From assembly GCA_023145125.1 (NCBI GenBank), contig JAGLEK010000414.1, positions 1 to 5,215 on the forward strand: a stretch of DNA of 5,215 bases, in the 5' to 3' direction. Below, one piece after another: positions 1 to 5,215 of the stretch (the stretch's first letter is position 1; each line of letters starts with the position of its first letter). The position numbers were made by a program, and so were the translations under genes. The notes under the pieces are model-generated. The model searched no databases, had not been told where the DNA came from, and saw only the letters and a program-made list of their open reading frames with translations. This stretch comes from Bacteroidales bacterium. GTDB taxonomy: Bacteria > Bacteroidota > Bacteroidia > Bacteroidales > B18-G4.

Positions 1-13
1 AAGTCCCCAAGGC

Positions 14-58
14 ACCAAGGTTCACCAAGATAACAGTCTAACCTTGGTGATTCTTGGT
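14..58. repeat. long imperfect intergenic hairpin built on CCAAG motifs
   Basis: Positions 14-29 pair with 43-58 to give a 16-bp stem with one G-T wobble (20/52) and one mismatch (21/51), closing a 13-base loop. The left arm has CCAAG at 15-19 and 25-29, with another at 7-11. The right arm has CTTGG twice. It lies 47 bases past the stop of the TetR gene, so it could act at that transcript's 3' end, but neither strand has a T-run after the stem. A dispersed intergenic repeat is at least as likely as a terminator. Confidence 0.6.
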
Positions 59-104
59 CCCTATATTTATCGGGATGGAGCCTTTGCGGCTACTATATAT
101 TGAT

Positions 105-683
105 TTATTTTCCTAAAACTTTACTTAAAACAGCTATCAGCTTATTACCTTCTTTGCTTAAATTAAAATTATGATTGTTCAGGTCCCATTTTTTTACAAG
201 CAACCTTAATGAGCCCATTGCCAGTAATGCAAGGCTTTTATTATCAATATCTTCCCTTATATTCTTTTCTGATTGGCCTTTAGAAATAATATTTTCAAGC
301 GTTTGTGCATGCAGGTTTAAAATTTCAACGATCTTATTTTTCAGGACTTCTTCATTTTTAAAGATCTCCTCTGAAAATATAACGGATATCATAGAAGGCG
401 TTTCTGAAAATAGTTCAAGCATCTTTGAAAACATGAAGCTGATCTTTTCTATTGCTGTTGCTTCATAGGTTTTCATCATTTCAGAAAGCATGACCGCCAT
501 TTCTTTGAAATTATTCAGAATGCTCATTAGAATTTCTGTTTTGCTCTCAAAATGCCTGTATATTCCCGGTTCGGTAATACCGATCGCTTTTGACAGGTTC
601 TTTATGGTCAGCCCCTGAATACCTTTCTCATCAATGATGTTGATGGACTCTTCAATTATCTGTTGTTGTCTTTCTGTTTGCAT
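105..683 (-). CDS. TetR/AcrR-family transcriptional repressor
   Basis: A 192-residue protein, normal length for TetR regulators, which bind DNA as dimers and release it on binding a small ligand. The N-terminal DNA-binding domain is clear: helix 1 at about residues 3-20, then the helix-turn-helix at about 26-45 with the typical GITEPGIYRHFESK signature (35-48). The rest is a helical ligand/dimerisation domain with no recognisable ligand specificity. I chose the ATG at 683. An in-frame TTG at 707 would add eight residues, but it lies inside the -7 promoter box and next to the palindrome, so it is unlikely to be transcribed. The gene has its own promoter and operator (705-735), implying autoregulation. 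It is co-directional with the lipoprotein gene upstream, whose stop is 112 bases away. TetR genes often neighbour the efflux or lipid genes they control, but none is visible here. Family assignment is firm; target and ligand are unknown. Confidence 0.93.
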   Translation of the reverse strand: MQTERQQQIIEESINIIDEKGIQGLTIKNLSKAIGITEPGIYRHFESKTEILMSILNNFKEMAVMLSEMMKTYEATAIEKISFMFSKMLELFSETPSMISVIFSEEIFKNEEVLKNKIVEILNLHAQTLENIISKGQSEKNIREDIDNKSLALLAMGSLRLLVKKWDLNNHNFNLSKEGNKLIAVLSKVLGK

Positions 684-704
684 GATATTGTTATTAATCT
701 GCGG

Positions 705-735
705 CAAAGTTAGTTAATATTCACTAACCTCCAAA
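705..735 (-). promoter_or_regulatory. Bacteroidota-type promoter of the TetR gene
   Basis: On the minus strand, TTTG (735-732) is followed after exactly 19 bases by TAACTTTG (712-705), an exact fit to the Bacteroidota -33 TTTG / -7 TAnnTTTG pattern. Transcription should begin a few bases downstream, near 697-701, leaving a short leader before the ATG at 683. This placement excludes the upstream TTG at 707 as start codon. Confidence 0.75.
709..728. promoter_or_regulatory. probable TetR operator palindrome
   Basis: GTTAGTTAATATTCACTAAC is a 20-bp inverted repeat in which nine of ten base pairs match; only 715/722 fails. It lies between the -33 and -7 boxes of the TetR promoter and overlaps the -7 box by four bases, where a bound repressor would block RNA polymerase. 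Size, symmetry and position suit a TetR dimer, so negative autoregulation is inferred. Confidence 0.75.
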
Positions 736-795
736 TTATTTTACAATTATTTCTGATTTATTTTTAAGAAACTGCAGTGACTTACATTATAGATG

Positions 796-2136
796 TTACA
801 GGTCATTCCATTTCACCACCTCCAGCTCAAGGGAATCAATGTCACCGTAGCGATAAACCCGGTTAGGGATTTCATTACCATCAGCATCTACTTCACATGT
901 GTTCCAGCTACCACGGGTAAACTTGAATTCCAACATATTCCTGTCGCGTGGAATCCTCAAGAAATAATTCCCATTATTGTCTTGCTTAAGCATCAAGGAT
1001 CTGCTGCCCGGGTTCCAATTATTAAAATTCCCTGAGATGAAGATCTCCGCATCAGCGGGAGTATCTTCCGGAATGCTTATAAGACGGATTATTATTTCCC
1101 CACCACTTTCTTCTGACAGGTCGGTCCAGTTCCAAATTGTGACACTTACCGTATCCGATGATTTTTCCTTTATCAATGTACGGTTATTGATCTCATAACC
1201 ATATTTATCCGCTTCAACCGATTTCCAGTTACCACGGGTAAACTTGTATTCTTTGTTATAAGCACGTTTTGGCAGATTGATAAAGTACTGGCCTCGATTA
1301 TTTTGTTCCAGGCGCAGGCTTCTATCATGCGGATACCAGTCGTTGATCTCGCCCACGAAAAATATCGGATCGCTTTCCGGAGTATTCTCAGGGATATTCT
1401 CCACAATCAGGGTGATCATATCTCCTTTTGCCTTCTCCAGGTCCTGCCATGATTTAATCTCAATAAACAATGTGTCAGCTTGCCCGAAACGGATAGTACG
1501 TGGTTTTATATCTCTTCCCAGCCCATCAGCTTCACTCCTGTTCAGGCTTCCCCTGGTGATCTTAAATTCAACTTCTTTCATACTTCCCGGCCTGTAAATA
1601 GTCAAGACAGGTAGTTTTATTAATTCATCTATTTTAAAGGTATAATCATCTTCCGTAATATCCCAGCTATTGATATTCCCGGCCAATATAAATATTGCAT
1701 CCCGTGGTGTATTTTCGGGGAGTGAAGATAAAACGATCGTGATCTGGTCACAATCAACCGGATCGAGATCACCCCAGCTAAGAATTGTATTCGAAATTAT
1801 TCGATTGTCGGCTCCATATCTCAAACTGCGATTGTCAATCTCATATCCGCAAGCATCTTTTTCAACAGAGGTCCAGTCACCCCTGGTAAATTTATATTCC
1901 AGTTCTCCTGCTCCCCTGGGCAGGTCAATGTAATACATCGAATCACCAAGCCGGTTCATGATATACTTTGCATCTCCCGGATCCCAGTTATTGAACTCGC
2001 CGGTAATATAAATATCATTGTTTTCAGGAGTATTTGAAGGGATATGATGCACCTCCACCCGCATTTTATGGCAGGATGAAAGCGTTATCAGAATACCGCA
2101 TAAATACAGAAGATATTTTATTTTTAAAAAACTCAT
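796..2136 (-). CDS. lipoprotein with four tandem CBM20/CBM48-like modules
   Basis: A 446-residue exported lipoprotein. The signal peptide (residues 1-21) has a basic start, a hydrophobic core and the lipobox LSSC, with Cys22 as the predicted lipidated residue. What follows the Cys (HKMRVEV) lacks the acidic Bacteroidota surface-export signal, so the periplasmic face of a membrane is more likely than the cell surface. The remainder is four modules of about 100-106 residues (26-125, 129-234, 237-342, 344-446) and nothing else: no catalytic domain. Each has a G-[EN]-[FI]-N-x-W motif, then [FI]TRG and a G-x-[ED]-I-x-x-R segment, recalling the starch/glycogen-binding beta-sandwich of CBM20/CBM48 domains. 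Carbohydrate binding is inferred from family resemblance only. I preferred the ATG at 2136 to one at 2172, because it gives a proper signal peptide and avoids a 16-base overlap with the response regulator gene. The 20-base gap implies co-transcription with the two-component genes. Confidence 0.85.
   Translation of the reverse strand: MSFLKIKYLLYLCGILITLSSCHKMRVEVHHIPSNTPENNDIYITGEFNNWDPGDAKYIMNRLGDSMYYIDLPRGAGELEYKFTRGDWTSVEKDACGYEIDNRSLRYGADNRIISNTILSWGDLDPVDCDQITIVLSSLPENTPRDAIFILAGNINSWDITEDDYTFKIDELIKLPVLTIYRPGSMKEVEFKITRGSLNRSEADGLGRDIKPRTIRFGQADTLFIEIKSWQDLEKAKGDMITLIVENIPENTPESDPIFFVGEINDWYPHDRSLRLEQNNRGQYFINLPKRAYNKEYKFTRGNWKSVEADKYGYEINNRTLIKEKSSDTVSVTIWNWTDLSEESGGEIIIRLISIPEDTPADAEIFISGNFNNWNPGSRSLMLKQDNNGNYFLRIPRDRNMLEFKFTRGSWNTCEVDADGNEIPNRVYRYGDIDSLELEVVKWNDL
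799..2061 (-). repeat. four tandem protein modules (about 105 codons each)
   Basis: Module 1 spans 2061-1762, module 2 1752-1435, module 3 1428-1111 and module 4 1107-799. Landmarks recur at regular spacing: the N-x-W motif at residues 49, 156, 265 and 372, and the TRG motif at residues 83, 193, 299 and 406. Modules 1, 3 and 4 are the closest (FTRG; YKF or FKF before it; NNR or PNR after it). Module 2 is the most divergent: it reads ITRG without the following Trp and has KPR in place of NNR. The DNA is far less alike than the protein, so the duplications are old. Confidence 0.85.
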
Positions 2137-2156
2137 TTCAAATTCATGTTTCAATG

Positions 2157-2927
2157 TTACTGATCCAACCATTCTAAAAGCGCCTTTGCCCTTGCACGGC
2201 TAACAAGTACTTGTTCTTCTGCCGGAGGCTCTAACTCTACAAGCAGGCGGCTGTTGAAATACTTACTTACCTTTTTTATCGATGAAAATGCAACAATAAA
2301 CGTCCTGTTAAGGCGGAAAAACCTGCCCGGATCAAGCATTCCCTCTAATTGTTCCAATGTATTGTCAATTATATATTTATGACCATCCTTTCCTAATAAA
2401 AAGACAACATTGTCGTCTGCTTTGAAGTAAGCTATATCATTAATATCAATACTTTTTATCTGGTCGCCTAAGCGTATAAGAAAACGGTTTTTATAATTCT
2501 TTGACGACATTAATTTTATTACCTGCTGTAATTGTTCCTCATTGAAGCCTGCCTTCTCAGAAGACATGTTCCTTTTCATTTTTTCAAACTTATCCATGGC
2601 TGCTTCGAGTGCTTCTATTTTGACAGGTTTCAGCAGGTAATCGATACTATTTAGTTCAAATGCCCTGATAGCAAATTCATCATATGCTGTTGTGAAGATC
2701 ACGGCAGATTTCAATTCTATATCGCTGAAGATGTCAAAGCTCACCCCATCACCTAACTGGATGTCAAGGAAAACCAGGTCGGGGTGAGTATTTCTGCTGA
2801 ACCAATTAATACTATCCTCAACTGAATCTATCAGGGCCAGTAATTCAAATTCCCTTCCGGTTTTCTTTATCAACCTGAGTAATTCCTGCTGCGCAAAAGG
2901 TTCGTCTTCAACAATTACAATCTTCAT
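2157..2927 (-). CDS. LytTR-family response regulator
   Basis: A 256-residue cytoplasmic two-component response regulator of the LytR/AlgR type. Residues 1-about 118 form the receiver domain: acidic pocket Glu7/Asp8, phospho-acceptor Asp55 in LVFLDIQL, the Thr79-Thr80 switch position, and Lys100-Pro101. A linker (about 119-144) leads to a LytTR DNA-binding domain (about 146-256) with the characteristic FFRLNRTFIV segment from residue 203. LytTR domains bind DNA through a mostly beta fold rather than a helix-turn-helix. The ATG at 2925-2927 overlaps the kinase stop codon as ATGA, so translation is probably coupled and the kinase is the obvious cognate partner. The lipoprotein gene follows 20 bases after the stop. 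All key receiver residues are intact. Target promoters are unknown; I saw no convincing LytTR direct-repeat site upstream of the operon. Confidence 0.95.
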   Translation of the reverse strand: MKIVIVEDEPFAQQELLRLIKKTGREFELLALIDSVEDSINWFSRNTHPDLVFLDIQLGDGVSFDIFSDIELKSAVIFTTAYDEFAIRAFELNSIDYLLKPVKIEALEAAMDKFEKMKRNMSSEKAGFNEEQLQQVIKLMSSKNYKNRFLIRLGDQIKSIDINDIAYFKADDNVVFLLGKDGHKYIIDNTLEQLEGMLDPGRFFRLNRTFIVAFSSIKKVSKYFNSRLLVELEPPAEEQVLVSRARAKALLEWLDQ

Positions 2928-3955
2928 ATAATCGGAACTTTAACAGTAAATTTATTATTTTCATCATTAATGATAATTTCTTCTCCACATAAGGCCATAT
3001 AACGGCTCGAAATATTGCGAAGACCCATCTGGCTTCCTTTCTCTTTAATTGCCTTTGGCTGCAATGGGTTTTCCACAATTATATATTTGTCATTATTATA
3101 AACTTTAATATTTAATGGTTTTTTATCAGAAACTATGTTGTGCTTAACTGCATTTTCGATCAGCATTTGCAGAGTGAGCGGGGCTATTTTCCTGTCCATC
3201 AATTTTTCTTTTAAGCCAACCTCTATAGTCAGTTTTTTATCAAACCTGAGCTCCAGAAGAAAAATGTATGATTCAATAAAATAGAGCTCTTCACTTATAT
3301 TGATAAGTTCTTTGTGCCTGTTTTCGAGCACATGCCTGTACACATCAGATAATTTACGTATGAATTCCGCTGACTTATCGGAATCCTCATATACCAGTGA
3401 AGAAAGTGTATTTAAGCTGTTGAACAGGAAATGCGGGTTAATCTGAGCCTGCAGCATTTCAAACTCGAATTCGGCGCTCTCTTTTTTATACTTTTCTGCC
3501 TGGGCCAATGAATATCTCCACTGGTTTAACAGAACAATTCCAAAATCGAAAATATTCAGGATGAGGATCACGCAAATAACGAATACTGCTATGGTTATTT
3601 CGTCGGTTAAAAGAATAAATTTTTGTGTGGAAAATATATAAACATATATGAGACGAAGTCCGGTAAAAACCAGCAATCCTGCCAACCAATAGGTAAGTAT
3701 TTGAACATTCAGACGGTATACAGGCCTCTGCTCCCATTCTGCGATCCTGTTGAGCCATTTATTCAATTGACTAACAATTTCTGTAAACAGTATCACAAGG
3801 CATATGGTGCCCAGGTACCATTCCAATGATTGTAGCAACAGGAAGTTCCTGTATTGAAGCTTGAAAACAACCTCAAGGAGAATGCCACCGGTCAAAGCAA
3901 GTAAAAAAGCAAATCCCAGTCTTTTAGAAAACGTATTTAAAACAATTTTAAACAT
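2924..3955 (-). CDS. LytS/YehU-type membrane sensor histidine kinase
   Basis: A 343-residue inner-membrane kinase of the His_kinase (PF06580-type) plus GHKL ATPase class that partners LytTR regulators. Four hydrophobic segments occupy roughly residues 13-31, 46-61, 86-108 and 119-143, joined by short loops, with no PAS, HAMP or large periplasmic domain. A linker helix leads to the phospho-acceptor box QINPHFLFNSLN, with His175 the modified residue. The ATP-binding part shows an N-box (LIENAVKHN, 265-273) and a glycine-rich GSQMGLRN region (307-314), and the protein ends soon after. I chose the ATG at 3955 over an in-frame TTG at 3964, which would add only three residues; the promoter does not decide between them. 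The lack of a sensing domain suggests it detects a signal through its membrane part or a partner, perhaps the lipoprotein two genes downstream. Function class is firm; the stimulus is unknown. Confidence 0.94.
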   Translation of the reverse strand: MFKIVLNTFSKRLGFAFLLALTGGILLEVVFKLQYRNFLLLQSLEWYLGTICLVILFTEIVSQLNKWLNRIAEWEQRPVYRLNVQILTYWLAGLLVFTGLRLIYVYIFSTQKFILLTDEITIAVFVICVILILNIFDFGIVLLNQWRYSLAQAEKYKKESAEFEFEMLQAQINPHFLFNSLNTLSSLVYEDSDKSAEFIRKLSDVYRHVLENRHKELINISEELYFIESYIFLLELRFDKKLTIEVGLKEKLMDRKIAPLTLQMLIENAVKHNIVSDKKPLNIKVYNNDKYIIVENPLQPKAIKEKGSQMGLRNISSRYMALCGEEIIINDENNKFTVKVPII

Positions 3956-3982
3956 TCTTGTCAATTACACCAGGCATTTTTT

Positions 3983-4013
3983 CAAAAATAACCATTCCGG
4001 TCATGAAATCAAA
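3983..4013 (-). promoter_or_regulatory. Bacteroidota-type promoter of the kinase-regulator-lipoprotein operon
   Basis: On the minus strand, TTTG (4013-4010) is followed after exactly 19 bases by TATTTTTG (3990-3983), matching both promoter boxes without a mismatch. Transcription should start near 3975-3979, about 20-24 bases before the kinase ATG at 3955. It lies in the 88-base gap after the small exported-protein gene, so the three-gene operon can be expressed separately from that gene. Confidence 0.7.
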
Positions 4014-4043
4014 GAACGACTATTTGCAGGGGCTGTGTAATGT

Positions 4044-4409
4044 TTATATTTCCTTTACTATGGTCTTCCTGAGAATTTCTTCCTTGTTTCTTTCAATAAC
4101 ACAATCGTATTTTCCCGGTTCAAGGGTGCTAATGTCGAAACCAATCCTGGCAGTATTATGTTTCCGGATCAAGTATGAATACAGTAAGATGCCACCATCA
4201 TCATAAATACGCAATCTTACTTTTTCCTGATCCGGCTTGACAACATGAAACTTAACGATGTTGTTGGGATAAAGGTTGATGCAAGCCTGGAATTCTGTGT
4301 TATTGGCAGGATTTGTTCCTTTTATTGTATCATTATTTCCGGCCTTGCTACTTAAGGCAATTCCCATCATAAGGGTAATCAATGTGATTGTTAAAATTTT
4401 TGTTTTCAT
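4044..4409 (-). CDS. small exported protein with one sorting-domain-like beta fold
   Basis: A 121-residue protein with a Sec signal peptide (residues 1-23: basic start, hydrophobic core, SKA before the likely cleavage site). The mature part has a short Asn/Thr-rich stretch and then, from about residue 40, a beta-rich region. Its later part follows the pattern IYDDGG, then FDISTLEPGKYDCVI, then a charged turn and a final KTIV strand. This resembles Bacteroidota type IX secretion C-terminal sorting domains and also DUF3244-like secreted domains. A real sorting domain normally follows a large passenger, and here there is none, so the protein may simply be a small periplasmic or secreted beta-sandwich. 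The ATG at 4407-4409 is the natural start because the signal peptide begins there. It lies upstream of the two-component operon in the same direction, but that operon has its own promoter. No specific function can be assigned. Confidence 0.75.
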   Translation of the reverse strand: MKTKILTITLITLMMGIALSSKAGNNDTIKGTNPANNTEFQACINLYPNNIVKFHVVKPDQEKVRLRIYDDGGILLYSYLIRKHNTARIGFDISTLEPGKYDCVIERNKEEILRKTIVKEI

Positions 4410-4435
4410 GGCGTTTGATATTAAAGTTTATGATG

Positions 4436-4466
4436 TAAAATTACTTCCCGGCGAAGCCTATGGAAA
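4436..4466 (-). promoter_or_regulatory. weak promoter candidate for the small exported protein
   Basis: On the minus strand, TTTC (4466-4463) and TAATTTTA (4443-4436) are separated by exactly 19 bases. Each differs from the Bacteroidota boxes TTTG and TAnnTTTG at the final base only. Position favours it: the start would fall about 20 bases before the ATG at 4409, as for the two better promoters in this window. The double mismatch keeps this tentative. Confidence 0.35.
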
Positions 4467-4543
4467 GTGATTTCGGGTGAAGTTTATTTTGCGGTGGGTG
4501 AATTGCAGAATTAGCGAAGTGAGGTAGCAGCAGATTAAATCAT

Positions 4544-4560
4544 AAATCCTTTTAGGATTT
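4544..4560. repeat. short perfect hairpin in the intergenic region
   Basis: AAATCCT (4544-4550) and AGGATTT (4554-4560) form a 7-bp perfect stem with a TTT loop. The plus strand continues with a T-rich stretch, but no plus-strand gene precedes it. On the minus strand, downstream of the LuxR-like gene, no T-run follows. A terminator role is possible but unsupported. Confidence 0.4.
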
Positions 4561-4576
4561 TGAATTTTGCATGTTT

Positions 4577-4615
4577 AATGTTAAATGAATTCAAAATTTA
4601 ACATTTAGAATTCAA
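4577..4615. repeat. AT-rich nested inverted and direct repeats
   Basis: A 10-bp perfect inverted repeat, AATGTTAAAT (4577-4586) and ATTTAACATT (4596-4605), encloses a 9-base loop. GAATTCAA in that loop (4587-4594) recurs as a direct copy at 4608-4615. The stretch is almost pure A/T. It could be a cruciform or binding site, or leftover dispersed-repeat DNA. Confidence 0.5.
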
Positions 4616-4635
4616 CATTAATCTTCGGGGTGTGG

Positions 4636-4725
4636 CCTTTCGGCGGAGCCTGTACTGAGCGAAGACGAAGTACTCAGGATCCTTTCGGCAGAGTTTATAC
4701 TGAGCTTGCCGCAGTGCTCAGGACT
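4636..4725. repeat. two tandem 45-bp units with CTGAG/CTCAG dyads
   Basis: Unit 1 (4636-4680) and unit 2 (4681-4725) both open with CCTTTCGGC, share TACTGAGC 17 bases in, and end around CTCAGGA, with roughly a 1-base shift between the copies in the second half. Each contains a dyad: CTGAG/CTCAG in unit 1 and a perfect CTGAGC/GCTCAG in unit 2. The stretch is noticeably more GC-rich than its surroundings. The CTGAGC-GAAG type of motif recalls dispersed intergenic repeats in Bacteroidota (from memory, not searched). Confidence 0.65.
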
Positions 4726-4762
4726 TCGTTGGTTAGGGCAGAAAGGGCTGGAGGACAGTATT

Positions 4763-5215
4763 TTATTGCAGTAAGATGATATTATTCATTTCTATTACAT
4801 CGGCAAAGCCGAGTTTTTTGGAAAGTCTTTGCCTGGCTCGCTTTACACTCTCTGATGAAATACCTAATATTTGGGCTGATTTTTTTCGGGAATAATCTAA
4901 TTTGATCATTATTAATTGACGCTTTTCCCCTTCAGTTAACTGTGAGTATTTAGATTCAATAACAGTAAAGAAATTTGGATGCAATGATTGGAAACCCTTC
5001 ATATATTCTTCCCAATCCTCATTATGAAGAATCTTCATTTTTGCTAAGTCCTTGATTCCATTATCTAAATTAGACGACTTGTAGTTCGTAATCTCATTCT
5101 CCAGTTTAATAATCAATTTATTTTGTTCACTTAAATGTTGGTTTAAGTTTGAAATATTGTTCTTTGCATGGTCAATACTACTGGTTAATAGCTTTGATTC
5201 ATCTTCTAATCTCTT
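4763..5215 (-). CDS. C-terminal part of a coiled-coil LuxR-like HTH regulator (5' end outside the window)
   Basis: The reading frame is open from the window edge to a TAA at 4763-4765, giving 150 visible residues without the true start. A TTG at 5114-5116 within the frame is just an internal Leu codon, because coding continues upstream of it. The first 50 or so residues are charged with regularly spaced leucines, consistent with a coiled coil. The last 65 hold a LuxR/sigma-region-4-like helix-turn-helix: a LTEGEKRQL lead-in helix, SAQILGISSESVKRARQRL as the HTH core, then KKLGF. In Bacteroidota this tail typically ends membrane-bound regulators built from periplasmic repeats (TPR or beta-propeller), a TM helix and a coiled coil; those parts would lie upstream and cannot be confirmed. 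The DNA-binding role is well supported; the sensory input is unknown. It is separated from the next gene by 353 bases. Confidence 0.85.
   Translation of the reverse strand, partial: KRLEDESKLLTSSIDHAKNNISNLNQHLSEQNKLIIKLENEITNYKSSNLDNGIKDLAKMKILHNEDWEEYMKGFQSLHPNFFTVIESKYSQLTEGEKRQLIMIKLDYSRKKSAQILGISSESVKRARQRLSKKLGFADVIEMNNIILLQ

Larger units (their letters stand above)
4410..4762. other. 353-base non-coding region
   Basis: No credible gene on either strand between the LuxR-like gene and the small exported protein gene. It holds, from high to low coordinates, the 45-bp tandem units, the AT-rich nested repeats, the short AAATCCT hairpin and the weak promoter candidate. About 4467-4543 shows nothing I can name. 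Confidence 0.7.

Noticed and set aside
14..58. Rho-independent terminator for the TetR gene
   Set aside because: The stem is strong, but neither strand has a T-run after it, and the repeated CCAAG pattern suits a dispersed repeat better.
684..707. TTG at 707 as start of the TetR gene (eight extra residues)
   Set aside because: The codon lies inside the -7 box and beside the operator, so it would not be on the transcript; the ATG at 683 gives a standard TetR N-terminus.
793..1933. Plus-strand open frames opposite the lipoprotein, and the second minus-strand frame at 1173-1406
   Set aside because: They are antisense or shifted readings of a gene with clear repeat and lipobox structure; they show no domain, signal or promoter.
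2137..2172. ATG at 2172 as start of the lipoprotein
   Set aside because: It would put twelve polar residues before the signal peptide and overlap the response regulator by 16 bases; the ATG at 2136 starts a normal lipoprotein signal.
3965..4043. LytTR direct-repeat binding site upstream of the kinase
   Set aside because: Two GTT-containing motifs on the minus strand are about 25 bases apart and match the LytTR consensus poorly.
3486..4206. Other open frames overlapping the kinase gene and the small exported-protein gene
   Set aside because: Shadows of well-supported coding sequence in other frames, with no recognisable protein features.
4636..4725. CRISPR array
   Set aside because: Only two directly abutting, diverged units with no spacers and no cas genes.
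5114..5116. TTG at 5114-5116 as the start of a complete 117-residue regulator
   Set aside because: The frame stays open with coiled-coil-like sequence to the window edge, so this is an internal Leu codon of a longer protein.

Overview
The window looks like chromosomal DNA of a Bacteroidota bacterium, probably a Bacteroidales/Marinilabiliales-type relative. Four things point that way: AT-rich DNA without Shine-Dalgarno sites; two promoters matching the phylum's TTTG-N19-TAnnTTTG pattern exactly; a LytS/LytTR two-component pair; and a LuxR-type regulator whose helix-turn-helix sits behind a coiled coil. The genus cannot be fixed from the sequence. All supported genes lie on the minus strand, so transcription runs from high to low coordinates.

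From upstream to downstream: (1) 5215-4763 is the C-terminal 150 residues of a coiled-coil plus LuxR-like HTH regulator that runs off the window edge. (2) 4762-4410 is a 353-base non-coding stretch with two 45-bp tandem units, a nested set of AT-rich inverted and direct repeats, and a weak promoter candidate. (3) 4409-4044 encodes a small exported protein that is essentially one beta-sandwich domain resembling a type IX sorting domain or a DUF3244-like domain. (4) 3955-796 is a compact three-gene operon: a four-TM LytS-type histidine kinase, a LytTR response regulator overlapping it by ATGA, and, 20 bases later, a lipoprotein made of four tandem modules that resemble CBM20/CBM48 carbohydrate-binding domains. 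(5) 683-105 is a TetR-family repressor with its own promoter and a near-perfect 20-bp palindrome between the promoter boxes. (6) 104-1 is non-coding and carries a long imperfect hairpin.

The kinase has almost no extracytoplasmic sensor region, whereas the lipoprotein encoded with it has four potential ligand-binding modules. A reasonable hypothesis is that the three form one envelope signalling unit, with the lipoprotein as ligand receptor or as regulatory output. The TetR gene appears to be an independent autoregulated unit; its targets, if adjacent, lie outside the window. The operon composition is the best candidate for something undescribed here. The individual families are ordinary.
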